From Campylobacter showae (lineage in GTDB: Bacteria; Campylobacterota; Campylobacteria; Campylobacterales; Campylobacteraceae), in the NCBI RefSeq assembly GCF_004803815.1, contig NZ_CP012544.1:186001-250000 (forward strand): a stretch of 64,000 nt of DNA, read 5' to 3'. Positions 37,767 through 46,645 of this stretch are shown here, piece after piece. Under the pieces are notes generated by a model that worked only from the letters and a program-made list of their open reading frames with translations, had not been told where the DNA came from and did no database searches. Position 1 is the stretch's first letter, and every line of letters begins with the position of its first letter. The position numbers and the translations under genes are program-made.

Positions 37767-38423
37767 TTAAATCAAAATTTTGGCCGCTATGCCTAAAATC
37801 GCCGTTTGCGAGCGCAAAATATTTTTTGCTCTCAGTCCGTATTTTTTCGCGACGGCTTCTCGCTCGCTCTGGCTAAATCCACCCTCGGGCCCGATCGCTA
37901 AAATTTCTTTGCCCGCATAGCCGTCTAGATTTTCGCCCTCAAAGTCGATAAGAGCGACGTTTGGATAAAATTTGACCAGCTCGTCCAGGCTTTTATAAAT
38001 TTCAAATTTCATCAAATCGTTTCGTCCGCACTGCTCGCACGAGCTTATCAAAATGCGTTCTAGGCGCGAAAAATCAAGCTTAAAGTTTTTTTGCGAAAAT
38101 TCGCCGTAAAAAAAGACGATTTTAGCTACACCCATTTCATTTAGGCCAGGCAGCGTTTTTTCGATCGTTTTTGGATCGACGACGGCCCAGGCTAGCGTTA
38201 GATCGCTATTTCGTGCTTCCACGTCGTGCGAAAATATCAAATTTAGCTCCGCGCCTCTTTTGTCTAAATTTACGATTTCATAGATGTGGTTTTGTCCGTC
38301 GGTCAAATTTCGCACGTCGATGCGCTCGCCAAGTTTTGCGCGCCGCGCCTTTAGGTGCAAAAACGCCTCGCCATCAAGCCTAATTTGCTCGTTTTTTGCC
38401 TCTTTTGAATATAAAAATTTCAT
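37767..38423 (-). CDS. rsmE: 16S rRNA (uracil-1498-N3)-methyltransferase
   Basis: SPOUT methyltransferase of 218 residues. C-terminal motifs AIGPEGGFSQSE and LRSQTAILGIAAKIL are the RsmE signature, and the N-terminal PUA-like part contains HLKARRAKLGERIDVRNL. It is slightly shorter than the E. coli enzyme, as usual in the group. Its start overlaps the upstream membrane-protein stop by four bases. Confidence 0.95.
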   Translation of the reverse strand: MKFLYSKEAKNEQIRLDGEAFLHLKARRAKLGERIDVRNLTDGQNHIYEIVNLDKRGAELNLIFSHDVEARNSDLTLAWAVVDPKTIEKTLPGLNEMGVAKIVFFYGEFSQKNFKLDFSRLERILISSCEQCGRNDLMKFEIYKSLDELVKFYPNVALIDFEGENLDGYAGKEILAIGPEGGFSQSEREAVAKKYGLRAKNILRSQTAILGIAAKILI

Positions 38424-38833
38424 CTCACCCCGCTTGCAATTAGTATCAAAACAAAATCGGCCGCGATTTTTAGGCGCATTTTGACTCTAAAGGCGGCGAA
38501 ATTTTTAGTTTTCATCGCCGTTTTTAGCTGCTTAAACTCCATCGCCCCAAGCCCGATAAGCAGCGTCCAAACCGCGATCATTACGAGAGCCTTGAGGCCC
38601 AGATAAAAGTAAAAAACGCTCATCAAAAGTAGCCCCGTAAGCATCATCGCGGCCAAAAACGCGTAGTAGGTAGGCAAAAACAGTCTGATGCGTTTAGCGT
38701 AGGCTGGCGAGTTTATGCCGAAATTTATCAGGCAAAAGTGCGCCGCGACTAAGGCCAAAAGCGCAAAGGCAAGCTCGATGTGGATGTAGCGCGCCAGCTC
38801 GTAGAGCTCTGATAGATGCTCGTTAAATTTCAT
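38420..38833 (-). CDS. Four-segment integral membrane protein
   Basis: A 137-residue protein with four hydrophobic segments (about 17-37, 50-72, 78-97, 118-136). Conserved-looking His residues (H18, H31) and a compact bundle invite comparison with cytochrome-b-like or CopD-like four-helix proteins, but no family is certain. Overlaps of four bases on both sides place it in a tight translational chain with the lipoprotein and rsmE. Confidence 0.7.
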   Translation of the reverse strand: MKFNEHLSELYELARYIHIELAFALLALVAAHFCLINFGINSPAYAKRIRLFLPTYYAFLAAMMLTGLLLMSVFYFYLGLKALVMIAVWTLLIGLGAMEFKQLKTAMKTKNFAAFRVKMRLKIAADFVLILIASGVR

Positions 38834-39012
38834 TTTTCGGGCACCGGCTCTGGCGGCATATTTTCGTCAATACTTACGTTTGCGTCGCTTTGCGCGATAG
38901 GTACGTCGCTAGGCACCGTGCCGCCAAGATCCAGCGACGCGGGCTCCTTTTTCTCCTCGCAACCGCCAAAAAACAGCGCCGCCAGCGTCAAAATCGCAAA
39001 AATTTTCCTCAT
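38830..39012 (-). CDS. Small lipoprotein
   Basis: A 60-residue precursor with a lipoprotein signal ending in LFFGGC, so C18 should be lipidated. The mature part is about 43 residues, acidic and Pro/Ser rich, probably disordered. It overlaps the four-segment membrane protein by four bases. Function unknown. Confidence 0.75.
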   Translation of the reverse strand: MRKIFAILTLAALFFGGCEEKKEPASLDLGGTVPSDVPIAQSDANVSIDENMPPEPVPEK

Positions 39013-39017
39013 TTGCG

Positions 39018-39599
39018 CTAGACCTCCTTTGGATTTACTATTTTTTTGCCTAGCTTGATTTTCTCAAACAACTCCTCATCCTCCCACTCGGCTCTAACGC
39101 CCTCGGAAAAGACGATCTCGTTCAAATTTACCTCGCCCATTTTGGCGTTATACGCATCCTCTCTGAAGCACTGCGCATAGCCCGTGTCGGTCTCGTGGAC
39201 GATGACGCTGTGAAGCTTCACTTCACGCTCGCCGTTTTGCATTTGAGTAGTTTTCAAAAGCCTATCGATCATCACGAAAAATATCCTACAAAACTGCTCT
39301 GCGGAGGGATTTAGCGGGATCTCGATCCAGCGCGCGGAGTGCTTTTTGAGGTCGTTTTTGTACTCGGCTCCGTCGCCACTAAATATCGTCGTGCAGTGAT
39401 CAAAGCTATCGATGATGCAGCCGATGTCACGCTTCATCAGGCCAAAGTCATACACCATCCCCGCGTTATCGAGAAAATTTGACTCAAGTAAAATTTCAGC
39501 CTTGTAAGAGTGCCCGTGGATACTGGTTTTGCAGCGTCTCGAGCTACAAAATCTAACGATATGGGCATTTTCAAATTTAAACATTTTTCTTATTATCAT
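39018..39599 (-). CDS. queD: 6-carboxy-5,6,7,8-tetrahydropterin synthase
   Basis: Second step of 7-deazaguanine (queuosine) synthesis. In 193 residues the zinc ligands H13, H28 and H30 (FENAHIV, HGHSY) and a catalytic Cys region (CSSRRC) are visible, with YDFGLMKRDI as the substrate motif. It is longer than the usual ~120 residues because of an inserted segment and C-terminal extension typical of Campylobacter. QueE is directly upstream, and queH is elsewhere in the window. Confidence 0.92.
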   Translation of the reverse strand: MIIRKMFKFENAHIVRFCSSRRCKTSIHGHSYKAEILLESNFLDNAGMVYDFGLMKRDIGCIIDSFDHCTTIFSGDGAEYKNDLKKHSARWIEIPLNPSAEQFCRIFFVMIDRLLKTTQMQNGEREVKLHSVIVHETDTGYAQCFREDAYNAKMGEVNLNEIVFSEGVRAEWEDEELFEKIKLGKKIVNPKEV

Positions 39600-39659
39600 C
39601 TTAGCTCCGTTTATTAAATTTGCGTTTTGTGCCGTAAAGATGCGGGCTAAATTTACGCT

Positions 39660-40424
39660 TTAAACTCCTTCTTTTGCACCCCAAAGCCTGATGTGCAGGC
39701 GATCGGAATAGTTAAAACCGTGCTTGATCGCAAACTGCGCAACGGATAGGGCGTTTTGTTCGAGGCTTATTTTATCATAACCTTGCGGCATACAAAAGAC
39801 TTCCGCGTCGCAAAGCTCTAAAATACGCGAAATTTGCGCTATCGCCGAGCCGTCTTCCGCGCTTTTTTTATCTAGGACGAATTTATAAAAACTACCTGCG
39901 GAGTTTTGTTTTATGGCTTTTAGCGCGACCTGATTTATGCGTCTAGCCTCACTCTCGCCGCTGTTTTCGAGTTTGACGCTGACGGCAAATCGGCATTTTT
40001 TATAAATCTCAAATTTGCCGAAATCCACCTCGATAGTGCCGTTCGTCTCAAAATGCGCCTCGTAGCCCTCGCTAGTCGCAAAATTTAAAAAATCTAGCAA
40101 AATTTGATTTTTGTGATGTAGTAGCGGTTCGCCGCCCGTGATGACGACGATGGGTTTGCGGCGTAAATTTGCGCTCAAATTTTGAATGATTTTTATAAGT
40201 TCGTCGGCACGGGTGATTTTTTGATACGAAAAATGTCCCGTAAAAACTGCGCGAATCGTATCGCAGCCTGTTAGCGTCTCGCCGGTTTTAGGAGAAACGG
40301 TCCGCACTCCAAAGCCTGCGCAGTTTAGATTGCAGCCCGCAAATCGCAAGAAAATCGCCAAACGGCCGCTGCTTGCGCCTTCGCCTTGTATGCTCAAAAA
40401 ACTCTCGACTAGGTTTAAACTCAA
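39660..40424 (-). CDS. queE: 7-carboxy-7-deazaguanine synthase, with atypical cysteine spacing
   Basis: Radical-SAM enzyme forming the 7-deazaguanine ring for queuosine, 254 residues. LSIQGEGASSGRLAIFLRFAG is the expected start. The cluster cysteines are C31-x3-C35 and then C54 (in GCDT) 18 residues on, instead of the standard CxxxCxxC; F38 occupies the normal third place. The GGEP motif ([12 protein letters not shown]) for SAM is intact. The gene precedes queD. I judge it functional, since QueE subfamilies are known to carry cluster-loop insertions. Confidence 0.9.
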   Translation of the reverse strand: MSLNLVESFLSIQGEGASSGRLAIFLRFAGCNLNCAGFGVRTVSPKTGETLTGCDTIRAVFTGHFSYQKITRADELIKIIQNLSANLRRKPIVVITGGEPLLHHKNQILLDFLNFATSEGYEAHFETNGTIEVDFGKFEIYKKCRFAVSVKLENSGESEARRINQVALKAIKQNSAGSFYKFVLDKKSAEDGSAIAQISRILELCDAEVFCMPQGYDKISLEQNALSVAQFAIKHGFNYSDRLHIRLWGAKEGV

Positions 40425-40619
40425 ATTTCGCCTTTTAATTTTGGTCGATTATAGCAAAATTTGAAGGGTAGTTTTATGGAGTTAGGCGGATTTTACGTTA
40501 AATTTGAGCTGGTTTTGATAAAAACGGCGATAAATTTACGGATAAAAATAAAGAGCGGTTAAATTTTGATAAAAGCAGGCCAAACCCACGTCAAATTTGA
40601 CGTAAATTTAGCCAGAATT

Positions 40620-41588
40620 TCAGCCGCCCGTTTGATAAAAGGCGCGGCTTGAGGTCTCGTTTTGAGCGCCGATCGCCCATTTGTTTTCTTTGGGCTTGTT
40701 TTGCAACACTTGTCGCAAGATCTCGCTAGCGCCCGCGATATCGCCCTTTCTAACGGCATCTTTTATACTCATCGCATCCTCGAAATATAAGCACGGGATG
40801 AGATGTCCCTCGGCCGTGAGGCGTATGCGGTTGCAGCTCTCGCAAAAGTCGTGTTTGTGCGGGTCGATGATACCAAAAGTATAGCCATCCTCTAGTCTGT
40901 AGATGCTGGCTGGGCCGGTCGGGATCTTTTCGGCCGCTTCAAAGCGATATTTTTTTGCTATAACGTCCAAAATTTCAGCCGATTTCATGCCTTTTAGCTC
41001 GCCCGTCGCGTGAATGTTTTCCATGTACTCGATAAAGCGAATTTGACAGCCCATAGAGCGCGCAAACTCTAGCAAAGATACGATCTCATCGTCGTTTACG
41101 CCTCTTAGCGCGACGGTATTTAGCTTGACTTTTAGTCCGGCTTCAAGCGCAGCGTCAAGGCCCGCTAAAACCTCATGTAGGACGCTTTTTTGCGCGAGAA
41201 ATTTAGCTTTTTCTGTTTTTAGGCTATCAAGCGACATATTTATGCGCTTTAAACCCGCATTTTTTAGGGCTTTTGCGTAGTGTTTGAGCATAAAGCCGTT
41301 TGTCGTGATAGCTAGATCGACGTCTGGGCTGTGCTCGTTTATCATCGCGATAAATTTGTCCAAGTCCTTGCGCAGTAGCGGTTCACCGCCCGTTATGCGG
41401 ATCTTTTTTACGCCTTCGTCTAGGCAGACTTTGACAAATAAAAACAGCTCTTCAAAGCTCAGTAAATTTTCTCTCGGTTCCCAGCTAAACGGAGTTTTAG
41501 GCATGCAGTATTTGCATCTAAAGTTACATCTTTGCGTGACAGAAATACGCAGATAATCAACAGTTCTTCCGTGTCCGTCTATTAACAT
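40620..41588 (-). CDS. moaA: GTP 3',8-cyclase (molybdenum cofactor step 1)
   Basis: Radical-SAM enzyme of 322 residues. First cluster C21-x3-C25-x2-C28 (CNFRCKYC), SAM motif TGGEPLLR, second cluster in [18 protein letters not shown], and the C-terminal Gly-Gly needed with MoaC are all visible. It supplies molybdopterin for enzymes such as the TorA-like reductase in this window. A 195-base AAATTT-rich spacer separates it from queE. Confidence 0.96.
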   Translation of the reverse strand: MLIDGHGRTVDYLRISVTQRCNFRCKYCMPKTPFSWEPRENLLSFEELFLFVKVCLDEGVKKIRITGGEPLLRKDLDKFIAMINEHSPDVDLAITTNGFMLKHYAKALKNAGLKRINMSLDSLKTEKAKFLAQKSVLHEVLAGLDAALEAGLKVKLNTVALRGVNDDEIVSLLEFARSMGCQIRFIEYMENIHATGELKGMKSAEILDVIAKKYRFEAAEKIPTGPASIYRLEDGYTFGIIDPHKHDFCESCNRIRLTAEGHLIPCLYFEDAMSIKDAVRKGDIAGASEILRQVLQNKPKENKWAIGAQNETSSRAFYQTGG

Positions 41589-41728
41589 TATTTCGCCCTT
41601 AATTTTATCAAAAAGAATTGTTTTTGATTTGGTTAAAAGGCATTATAGGAAGTTAAGCTTTAAAATTTTTTAAAATTTGCGTATGAAAATAATGTTATTT
41701 TTTTATATTTCGCGCCTAGCTTTTAACA

Positions 41729-42241
41729 CTATATTAGCTCTCGTAGTTTTAGCGTCAGCTCGACCTTGCCGACGCCTACGCACAGCTCTTTTGCGATGCT
41801 TTCGACGCTTTTGCCTTCGCTATACATCTGCACTATGCGCTTTTCGTCGTCCTCGCCGTTTGGAGCGGAGATCTTGCTAATGCTTTTGGTGCGCTCTTCA
41901 AGCGTAAATAACCTATCTTGCTGCTGGCTTTGAAAGTTATCTATCGAGCTTTCGATGCCTTGGAGCGTGTTTATTATCGGGGTTATTTTTTGATTGATTT
42001 TTTCATTTAAACGCTGTTCGAGGTTGCTTTCTAGCTGCACTACGTCAAATTCGGCAGGCTCGCTTTGGCTAAAATTTGCAACCTGTTTTTTTACGGCGTG
42101 AAGCTCTTGTATTAGGCTTTCGATCGCCTTTTCGTATCTTGAAAATTTCCTTGCCGCCTCTAGATCTTTTATAAAAACCAGCACGAAAAGCACCGTCAAA
42201 ATCAGCCCGAAAATTACAAATATTATCAAATCGTTACTCAT
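41729..42241 (-). CDS. Membrane-anchored coiled-coil protein with C-terminal HTH-like end
   Basis: A 170-residue protein. One N-terminal membrane segment (residues 5-24) is followed by a long coiled coil (about 28-120, Glu/Gln/Leu rich). A short C-terminal domain (130-170) contains VQMYSEGKSVESIAKELCVG, which resembles a resolvase-type helix-turn-helix. Function unknown. It overlaps the gene before it by eight bases, so the two are likely co-translated. Confidence 0.7.
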   Translation of the reverse strand: MSNDLIIFVIFGLILTVLFVLVFIKDLEAARKFSRYEKAIESLIQELHAVKKQVANFSQSEPAEFDVVQLESNLEQRLNEKINQKITPIINTLQGIESSIDNFQSQQQDRLFTLEERTKSISKISAPNGEDDEKRIVQMYSEGKSVESIAKELCVGVGKVELTLKLRELI

Positions 42242-42752
42242 CGTTCATCTCCTTTAGTTCTCTTATCATTGCGCGCTCTCTAGCCGTCACGTAGCCGTTG
42301 TAGTCGCTTTCGTCACTCTCGTTTATGCGTGTGATTTTGGCGGTTTTTTCATCTAGCGCTTCAAAAAATATCGCCACGTCTCGCTTTGGGAAAATAGGCA
42401 TAAAAATGCGTCCGTAATAGCCGACGCCTTCTTTAAATTTAGCCTCTTTTATCCTAAAATTTTCAAAATTTATCCCGTCCAGCGCGCTAGATTGCGCAAG
42501 CTCGAGTTTTATGAATTTTTCATTTTTTATGTAGGCGTTTAGGTCGTCGAATTTACGATGAAGCTCGACAAGTAGCGTCAGTATCACCTGATCACTTTCC
42601 TTCGTGTCGCCCTTTGCTTTGGCTCGCTTCATCCACGCTCCCAGCGGATCGTCCTCGTTGCCGCTTAGTTTGTCGAATTCGCGCAAAAACTCGCTCTCGC
42701 GCCCGCCCACTTCCTCAAAAACTATGTCTAAATTTGCCGGAACCAGTCTCAT
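42234..42752 (-). CDS. PilZ-like domain protein
   Basis: A 172-residue soluble protein. Residues 95-165 form a beta-rich region (EGVGYYGRIFMPIFPKRDVA) that resembles a PilZ barrel, but the classical RxxxR and D/NxSxxG c-di-GMP motifs are not clear, so binding is doubtful. The N-terminal half is helical. It overlaps the prenyltransferase gene by four bases. Confidence 0.55.
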   Translation of the reverse strand: MRLVPANLDIVFEEVGGRESEFLREFDKLSGNEDDPLGAWMKRAKAKGDTKESDQVILTLLVELHRKFDDLNAYIKNEKFIKLELAQSSALDGINFENFRIKEAKFKEGVGYYGRIFMPIFPKRDVAIFFEALDEKTAKITRINESDESDYNGYVTARERAMIRELKEMNDE

Positions 42753-43615
42753 AAGCTAGCCCAAACGAAAACGAAAAAAAGTATGCCCAGATAGCCGTTT
42801 AGCGTGAAAAACGCACGGTCGATCTTACTAAAATCTCGCCTAACGATGCGGTGTTCGGCCACTAAGATACCCCCGCAGAGCAAAATGCCCACATATGCCG
42901 CCGCGCCAAGCCCCCCAGCCCACGCAAAAAGTAGCCAAAAGATCACGGCCGTGGCGTGAAATATCGCCGAGATAAACATCGTAGCCTTTTCGCCGTAAAC
43001 GCTAGGTATGCTAAAAAGCCCGTGCTCGCGGTCAAATTCGATATCCTGAAGCGAATAAAGCAGGTCAAATCCCGCCACCCAAAACATCACGCCAAGGCAG
43101 AGCAGCACGCTAAAAAGCGGTATCTTGCCCGTAATGGCGACAGCTCCGGCGATGGGCGCAAGACCTAGCGAGAGGCCAAGGACTAGGTGCGCTAGCTCGC
43201 TAAAACGCTTAAAAAGCGAATATCCGCCAAGTACGGCCAGGATCGGAAAGCTCAGCCAAAACGCAAGATCGTTTACGAGATAGGCGACAAGCACGAAGAT
43301 AGCGGCGTTTGCCGCGATAAAAATCTGCAAATTCGTCTTGCCGATACGCCCGTCCACGCTTGGGCGATTTGCCGTGCGCGGGTTTAGTTTGTCGATGTCC
43401 TCGTCCTTGTAGCGGTTAAAAGCCATCGCGAAATTTCGCGCCGAAACCGCGCAAAGAACGCCCACAATAAGCAATTTCCAGCCAAACCAAGCCGAGCCGT
43501 TTACCTGCGCGCTCGCCGTTATCATCGCGGTAAATATAAAAGGCAGCGCGAAAATCGAGTGCTTAAAGACGATTAGTTCGTTAATATCTTTTAAAATATT
43601 TATAAATTTTTGCAT
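42749..43615 (-). CDS. mqnP: UbiA-family polyprenyltransferase, probably MqnP of the futalosine pathway
   Basis: Integral membrane prenyltransferase of 288 residues with about eight membrane segments. Two Asp-rich sites bind polyprenyl diphosphate: NRYKDEDIDKLNPRTANRP and DLLYSLQDIEFDREHG. Campylobacter makes menaquinone by the futalosine route, where the UbiA-like MqnP attaches the prenyl chain; the gene position before miaA fits that enzyme. A second, MenA-type prenyltransferase is at 62611-63513. Symbol given on family and context, not on proof. Confidence 0.85.
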   Translation of the reverse strand: MQKFINILKDINELIVFKHSIFALPFIFTAMITASAQVNGSAWFGWKLLIVGVLCAVSARNFAMAFNRYKDEDIDKLNPRTANRPSVDGRIGKTNLQIFIAANAAIFVLVAYLVNDLAFWLSFPILAVLGGYSLFKRFSELAHLVLGLSLGLAPIAGAVAITGKIPLFSVLLCLGVMFWVAGFDLLYSLQDIEFDREHGLFSIPSVYGEKATMFISAIFHATAVIFWLLFAWAGGLGAAAYVGILLCGGILVAEHRIVRRDFSKIDRAFFTLNGYLGILFFVFVWASL

Positions 43616-43667
43616 AATCTTCCTGAAATTTTTGCTTTATTTTATCTTATAAAAGCGTAAATTGTGA

Positions 43668-43673
43668 TAAAAT
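43668..43673 (+). promoter_or_regulatory. Probable -10 box for miaA
   Basis: TAAAAT in GTGATAAAATTTG lies 33 bases before the miaA ATG and also 50 bases beyond the divergent prenyltransferase start. Weak evidence. Confidence 0.35.
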
Positions 43674-43705
43674 TTGAGCAGATTCACGAATTTTAAGGCA
43701 TTTTT

Positions 43706-44596
43706 ATGAAAGAACTCGCCATCATCGGCACCACGGCTAGCGGAAAAACGGCGCTCGCGCTAAAGCTCGCAAGCGAATTTAACGGAGTGATTCTGAGTCT
43801 TGATTCGCTTTGCGTTTATAAATTTATCGATATCGCAAGCGCCAAGCCCAGCGCAGCCGAGCTAGCCTCGGTGCCGCATTTTGGGGTAAATTTGCTGATG
43901 CCGGATGAGCATTTTGACGTCGGTATGTTTTTTGAGGTTTATAAAACAGCTCGCGAATTTGCGCAAAAAAACGGCAAAAACTTATTTATAACGGGCGGCA
44001 GCGGATTTTATCTAAAGGCGCTTTTGTCGGGTCTCACGCCCAAATTTGAGCGCGTAGAAAGCGGCCTAAGCAACGCTCAAATTTATGAGCTAGTTTCAAG
44101 CCTCGATCCCGAATTTGCCGCCAAATTTAGCGCAAACGATACCTACCGCTTGCAAAAGTGGTTTGATATCCACTCATTTTTGCGCTCTAGCGGGCGCGAT
44201 GATGTCGTGAGCGCGTATCTGCGCGAAAATACCCTAGCCCCCGTCGCGTCAAATTTGGCGATTTTCGAGCTTAGCTGGGATAGGGACGAGCTAAGAGCGC
44301 GCATCAAAGAGCGCACTAGGGCGATGTTCGAGCAGGGTTTACTGGATGAGGCGCGGGAGCTGTTTGCACGGTATCCACAGCGACCAAAGCCGCTAAACTC
44401 GGTCGGCCTAAAAGAGTGCGGCGAGTTTTTGCGAGGCAAGATCAAAACCCAGGCCGAGCTAGAGGAGCTCATCTGCACGCACACGGCGCAGCTGGCTAAG
44501 CGTCAGCGGACGTTTAATGGATCGCAGTTTGAGGGTAAATTTGGCGGCAGTGTCGGGGAGTGTGAAGAGAAAATAATAGAATTTTTGAGTGATTGA
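43706..44596 (+). CDS. miaA: tRNA dimethylallyltransferase
   Basis: Adds the dimethylallyl group to A37 of tRNAs reading UNN codons. 296 residues. P-loop GTTASGKT (8-15), LDSLCVYKFIDIASAKP and the VPHFGVNLLMPDE region, TGGSGFYLKAL, and the C-terminal GLKECGEFL with the QLAKRQRTF motif are intact. It is divergent from the minus-strand block and alone in its transcript. Confidence 0.96.
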   Translation: MKELAIIGTTASGKTALALKLASEFNGVILSLDSLCVYKFIDIASAKPSAAELASVPHFGVNLLMPDEHFDVGMFFEVYKTAREFAQKNGKNLFITGGSGFYLKALLSGLTPKFERVESGLSNAQIYELVSSLDPEFAAKFSANDTYRLQKWFDIHSFLRSSGRDDVVSAYLRENTLAPVASNLAIFELSWDRDELRARIKERTRAMFEQGLLDEARELFARYPQRPKPLNSVGLKECGEFLRGKIKTQAELEELICTHTAQLAKRQRTFNGSQFEGKFGGSVGECEEKIIEFLSD

Positions 44597-44607
44597 TTCT
44601 GATTTGC

Positions 44608-44728
44608 GGCTTGTCTCTTGCGCGCCTTTAAATGAGCTAGAAATTTCCTCCCTCGATGAACTGAATGTTCTATCTTCGGTCGAAAATTTCGTCGCAACAT
44701 TTAAATTCATCGCAAGATACTTCGCCTT
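44608..44728. repeat. Dispersed hairpin repeat, copy C
   Basis: Core 44634-44690: GAGCTAGAAATTTCC pairs with GTCGAAAATTTC across a degenerate centre. Similarity to copy B extends from GGCTTGTCTC before the core to CATCGCAAGATACTTCGCC after it. It starts shortly after the miaA stop. The remaining spacer up to 44963 has no other feature. Confidence 0.7.
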
Positions 44729-44963
44729 ATCGTTTTACGTTCAAGTTTATAAATTTGAGTCGTCGAGACCCGCACCTTGAAAATTCTAAAATTTATAACC
44801 ACTCAACTTTAATCAAATTTGCAGTTAAATTTAGTAAAATCGGCAAAAATATTCAAGACAAAATAGGCGTAGTTTAAATAAATTTTTCTTGCCCGCAAAG
44901 GAGCGGACTGGCCGTCTGTGACTGCGGCGGGTATAGAAAAATTTATTCTAAAATCCGTCGTTT

Positions 44964-46052
44964 ATGGGGATTATAATGTTAGTTCATATCTGCTGCTCCG
45001 TCGACAGCCACTATTTTTTGCAAAGATTACGCGCCGATCGTCCGCACGAGCGTCTCGTCGGCTATTTTTACGACCCCAACATCCACCCGTACAGCGAGTT
45101 TTTGATGAGATTTCGCGACGTAAAAAGAAGCTGCGAAAAGCTAGGCGTCGAGCTCATCTGCGGCGAATACGAATACGAGGCGTGGCTGGAGGGCGCAAAG
45201 GGCCTTGAAAACGAGCCTGAAAAGGGCAAGCGCTGTGCGTATTGCTTTGATTTTCGCGTGGGAAATTCGGCTCAAAAAGCGCGCGAACTAGGCGAAAAAT
45301 CGATCACCACGACGCTGCTGATGAGCCCGAAAAAGGACTTCTCGCAGCTTGAATCCGCGCTAAATAAGGCTGCGGGGAAATACGGCCTTGAAACCTTTGC
45401 CGTGGACTACCGCGCTGGCGGCGGCACGAACGTGCAGTTTGAGCTTGCGAAAAAAGATAAACTCTATCATCAAAACTACTGCGGCTGTATTTTCGGGCTT
45501 AGCAAGCAGCGCGAGGCGCAAAAACTGCCGCTTAGCGAGCTGATGAGCGAGGTGGGCGGTCGCGTGATGCCGGGCGGCATCGAGGAACGGTTGGAGCTTT
45601 ATGAAAAGGTGCGCGAGTGCGAGGAAAAGGGCGCGCCGTTTCACCTATCGCGCAAATATTTTCTAAACTACCGCCTACTACGCGCCTACGTCAAATTTGG
45701 AGGTGGCGTTGTACCGTCGCATTTTTTGTTCTACTCGCATTTTAAGCGCGAAAACGTCAAATTTAGCGTGAGCGAGGCGGCACAAATTTGCGACGAGCTG
45801 CGAGACGGCGTGACGCTGCTAAATTTAGCCAAATTTAACGAGCTTTCGGGCGAAAATTTCGCTAGCGTAAACGAGCTTTGTAGAGAGCCTATCGAAGTTT
45901 CGCGCGAGCTGGAAATCCGCCGCGAGCTGTGCGGAGAATTTAGCCAAAATCCTATAATCGTGCTGGATGAAATTCGCGCGGGCAGGTACGAAATCTACGC
46001 TAAAGACGAGCTTTATAACGATAGCCGCGAGGTTTTGGTAGCGCAAATTTGA
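44964..46052 (+). CDS. queH: Epoxyqueuosine reductase QueH
   Basis: Last step of queuosine formation in tRNA, the non-B12 enzyme (formerly DUF208). The Cys signatures are present: HICCSVD near the start, KRCAYCFDFR and NYCGCIFG, which hold a 4Fe-4S cluster and an adjacent metal. At 362 residues it is longer than the catalytic core of about 200; the extra 150 C-terminal residues are helical and of unknown role. A start at the ATG at 44976 is equally possible, since no strong ribosome site favours 44964. With queD and queE this supports de novo queuosine synthesis. Confidence 0.88.
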   Translation: MGIIMLVHICCSVDSHYFLQRLRADRPHERLVGYFYDPNIHPYSEFLMRFRDVKRSCEKLGVELICGEYEYEAWLEGAKGLENEPEKGKRCAYCFDFRVGNSAQKARELGEKSITTTLLMSPKKDFSQLESALNKAAGKYGLETFAVDYRAGGGTNVQFELAKKDKLYHQNYCGCIFGLSKQREAQKLPLSELMSEVGGRVMPGGIEERLELYEKVRECEEKGAPFHLSRKYFLNYRLLRAYVKFGGGVVPSHFLFYSHFKRENVKFSVSEAAQICDELRDGVTLLNLAKFNELSGENFASVNELCREPIEVSRELEIRRELCGEFSQNPIIVLDEIRAGRYEIYAKDELYNDSREVLVAQI

Positions 46053-46188
46053 GCTAAATTTAGCGCACTCGAGATAAAAGGCGGGCGCGAAAATTTAGCT
46101 GCTAAATTTTGCCCCGGCCAAATCAATAATCTTTTTCTTAGCAAAATTTGGCTAAAATCGGCTTTAAATTTTACTCACAAGGTTTAAA

Positions 46189-46635
46189 GTGATCGACATC
46201 GTTGAAATCCAAAAAATACTCCCGCACAGATATCCATTTCTGCTCATCGACCGAGTTACCGAGCTCGAGCCTGCCAAACACATCGTCGCGTATAAAAACG
46301 TCACGATCGGCGAGCCCGTATTTCAGGGGCACTTCCCCGGCCACCCGATATATCCCGGCGTGATGATCATCGAGGGTATGGCGCAGGCCGGCGGCGTGCT
46401 CGCGTTTAAGAGCATGAACGACGAGCATCAAGCAAACATCGAAAATAAAGTCGTTTATTTTATGAGCATCGACGGAGCGAAATTTCGCCATCCGATACGC
46501 CCTGGCGACAGGCTCGAATACCGCCTGGAGGTGCTAAAACACAAAGGCAACATCTGGGTGCTAAAAGGCGAAGCCTACGTAGACGGCACGCTATCGTGCG
46601 AAGCCGAGCTAAAAGCTATGATCGTAGATAAATAA
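46189..46635 (+). CDS. fabZ: 3-hydroxyacyl-[acyl-carrier-protein] dehydratase
   Basis: Hot-dog fold dehydratase of fatty acid elongation, 148 residues. Catalytic H48 in [11 protein letters not shown] and E62 in MIIEGMAQ are in place. It starts at a GTG with CAAGG upstream; [18 protein letters not shown] is the normal family start. First gene of fabZ-lpxA-clpX-mreB-mreC-carB, with very short gaps throughout. Confidence 0.96.
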   Translation: MIDIVEIQKILPHRYPFLLIDRVTELEPAKHIVAYKNVTIGEPVFQGHFPGHPIYPGVMIIEGMAQAGGVLAFKSMNDEHQANIENKVVYFMSIDGAKFRHPIRPGDRLEYRLEVLKHKGNIWVLKGEAYVDGTLSCEAELKAMIVDK

Positions 46636-46645
46636 GCGAGCCAAA

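Noticed and set aside
39660-40424. QueE as a broken radical-SAM enzyme because of the missing third cluster Cys
   Set aside because: All other motifs are intact, C54 in GCDT can supply the ligand, and cluster-loop insertions are known in QueE subfamilies. Kept as an atypical but likely working enzyme.
42749-43615. UbiA-like gene as 4-hydroxybenzoate prenyltransferase for ubiquinone
   Set aside because: Campylobacter makes menaquinone, not ubiquinone. The futalosine-pathway MqnP role fits the family and the lineage better.
44503-44710. Minus-strand frames across dispersed repeat copy C as a gene
   Set aside because: The equivalent frames in copies A and B carry stop codons. The conservation is of the palindrome, not of a protein.
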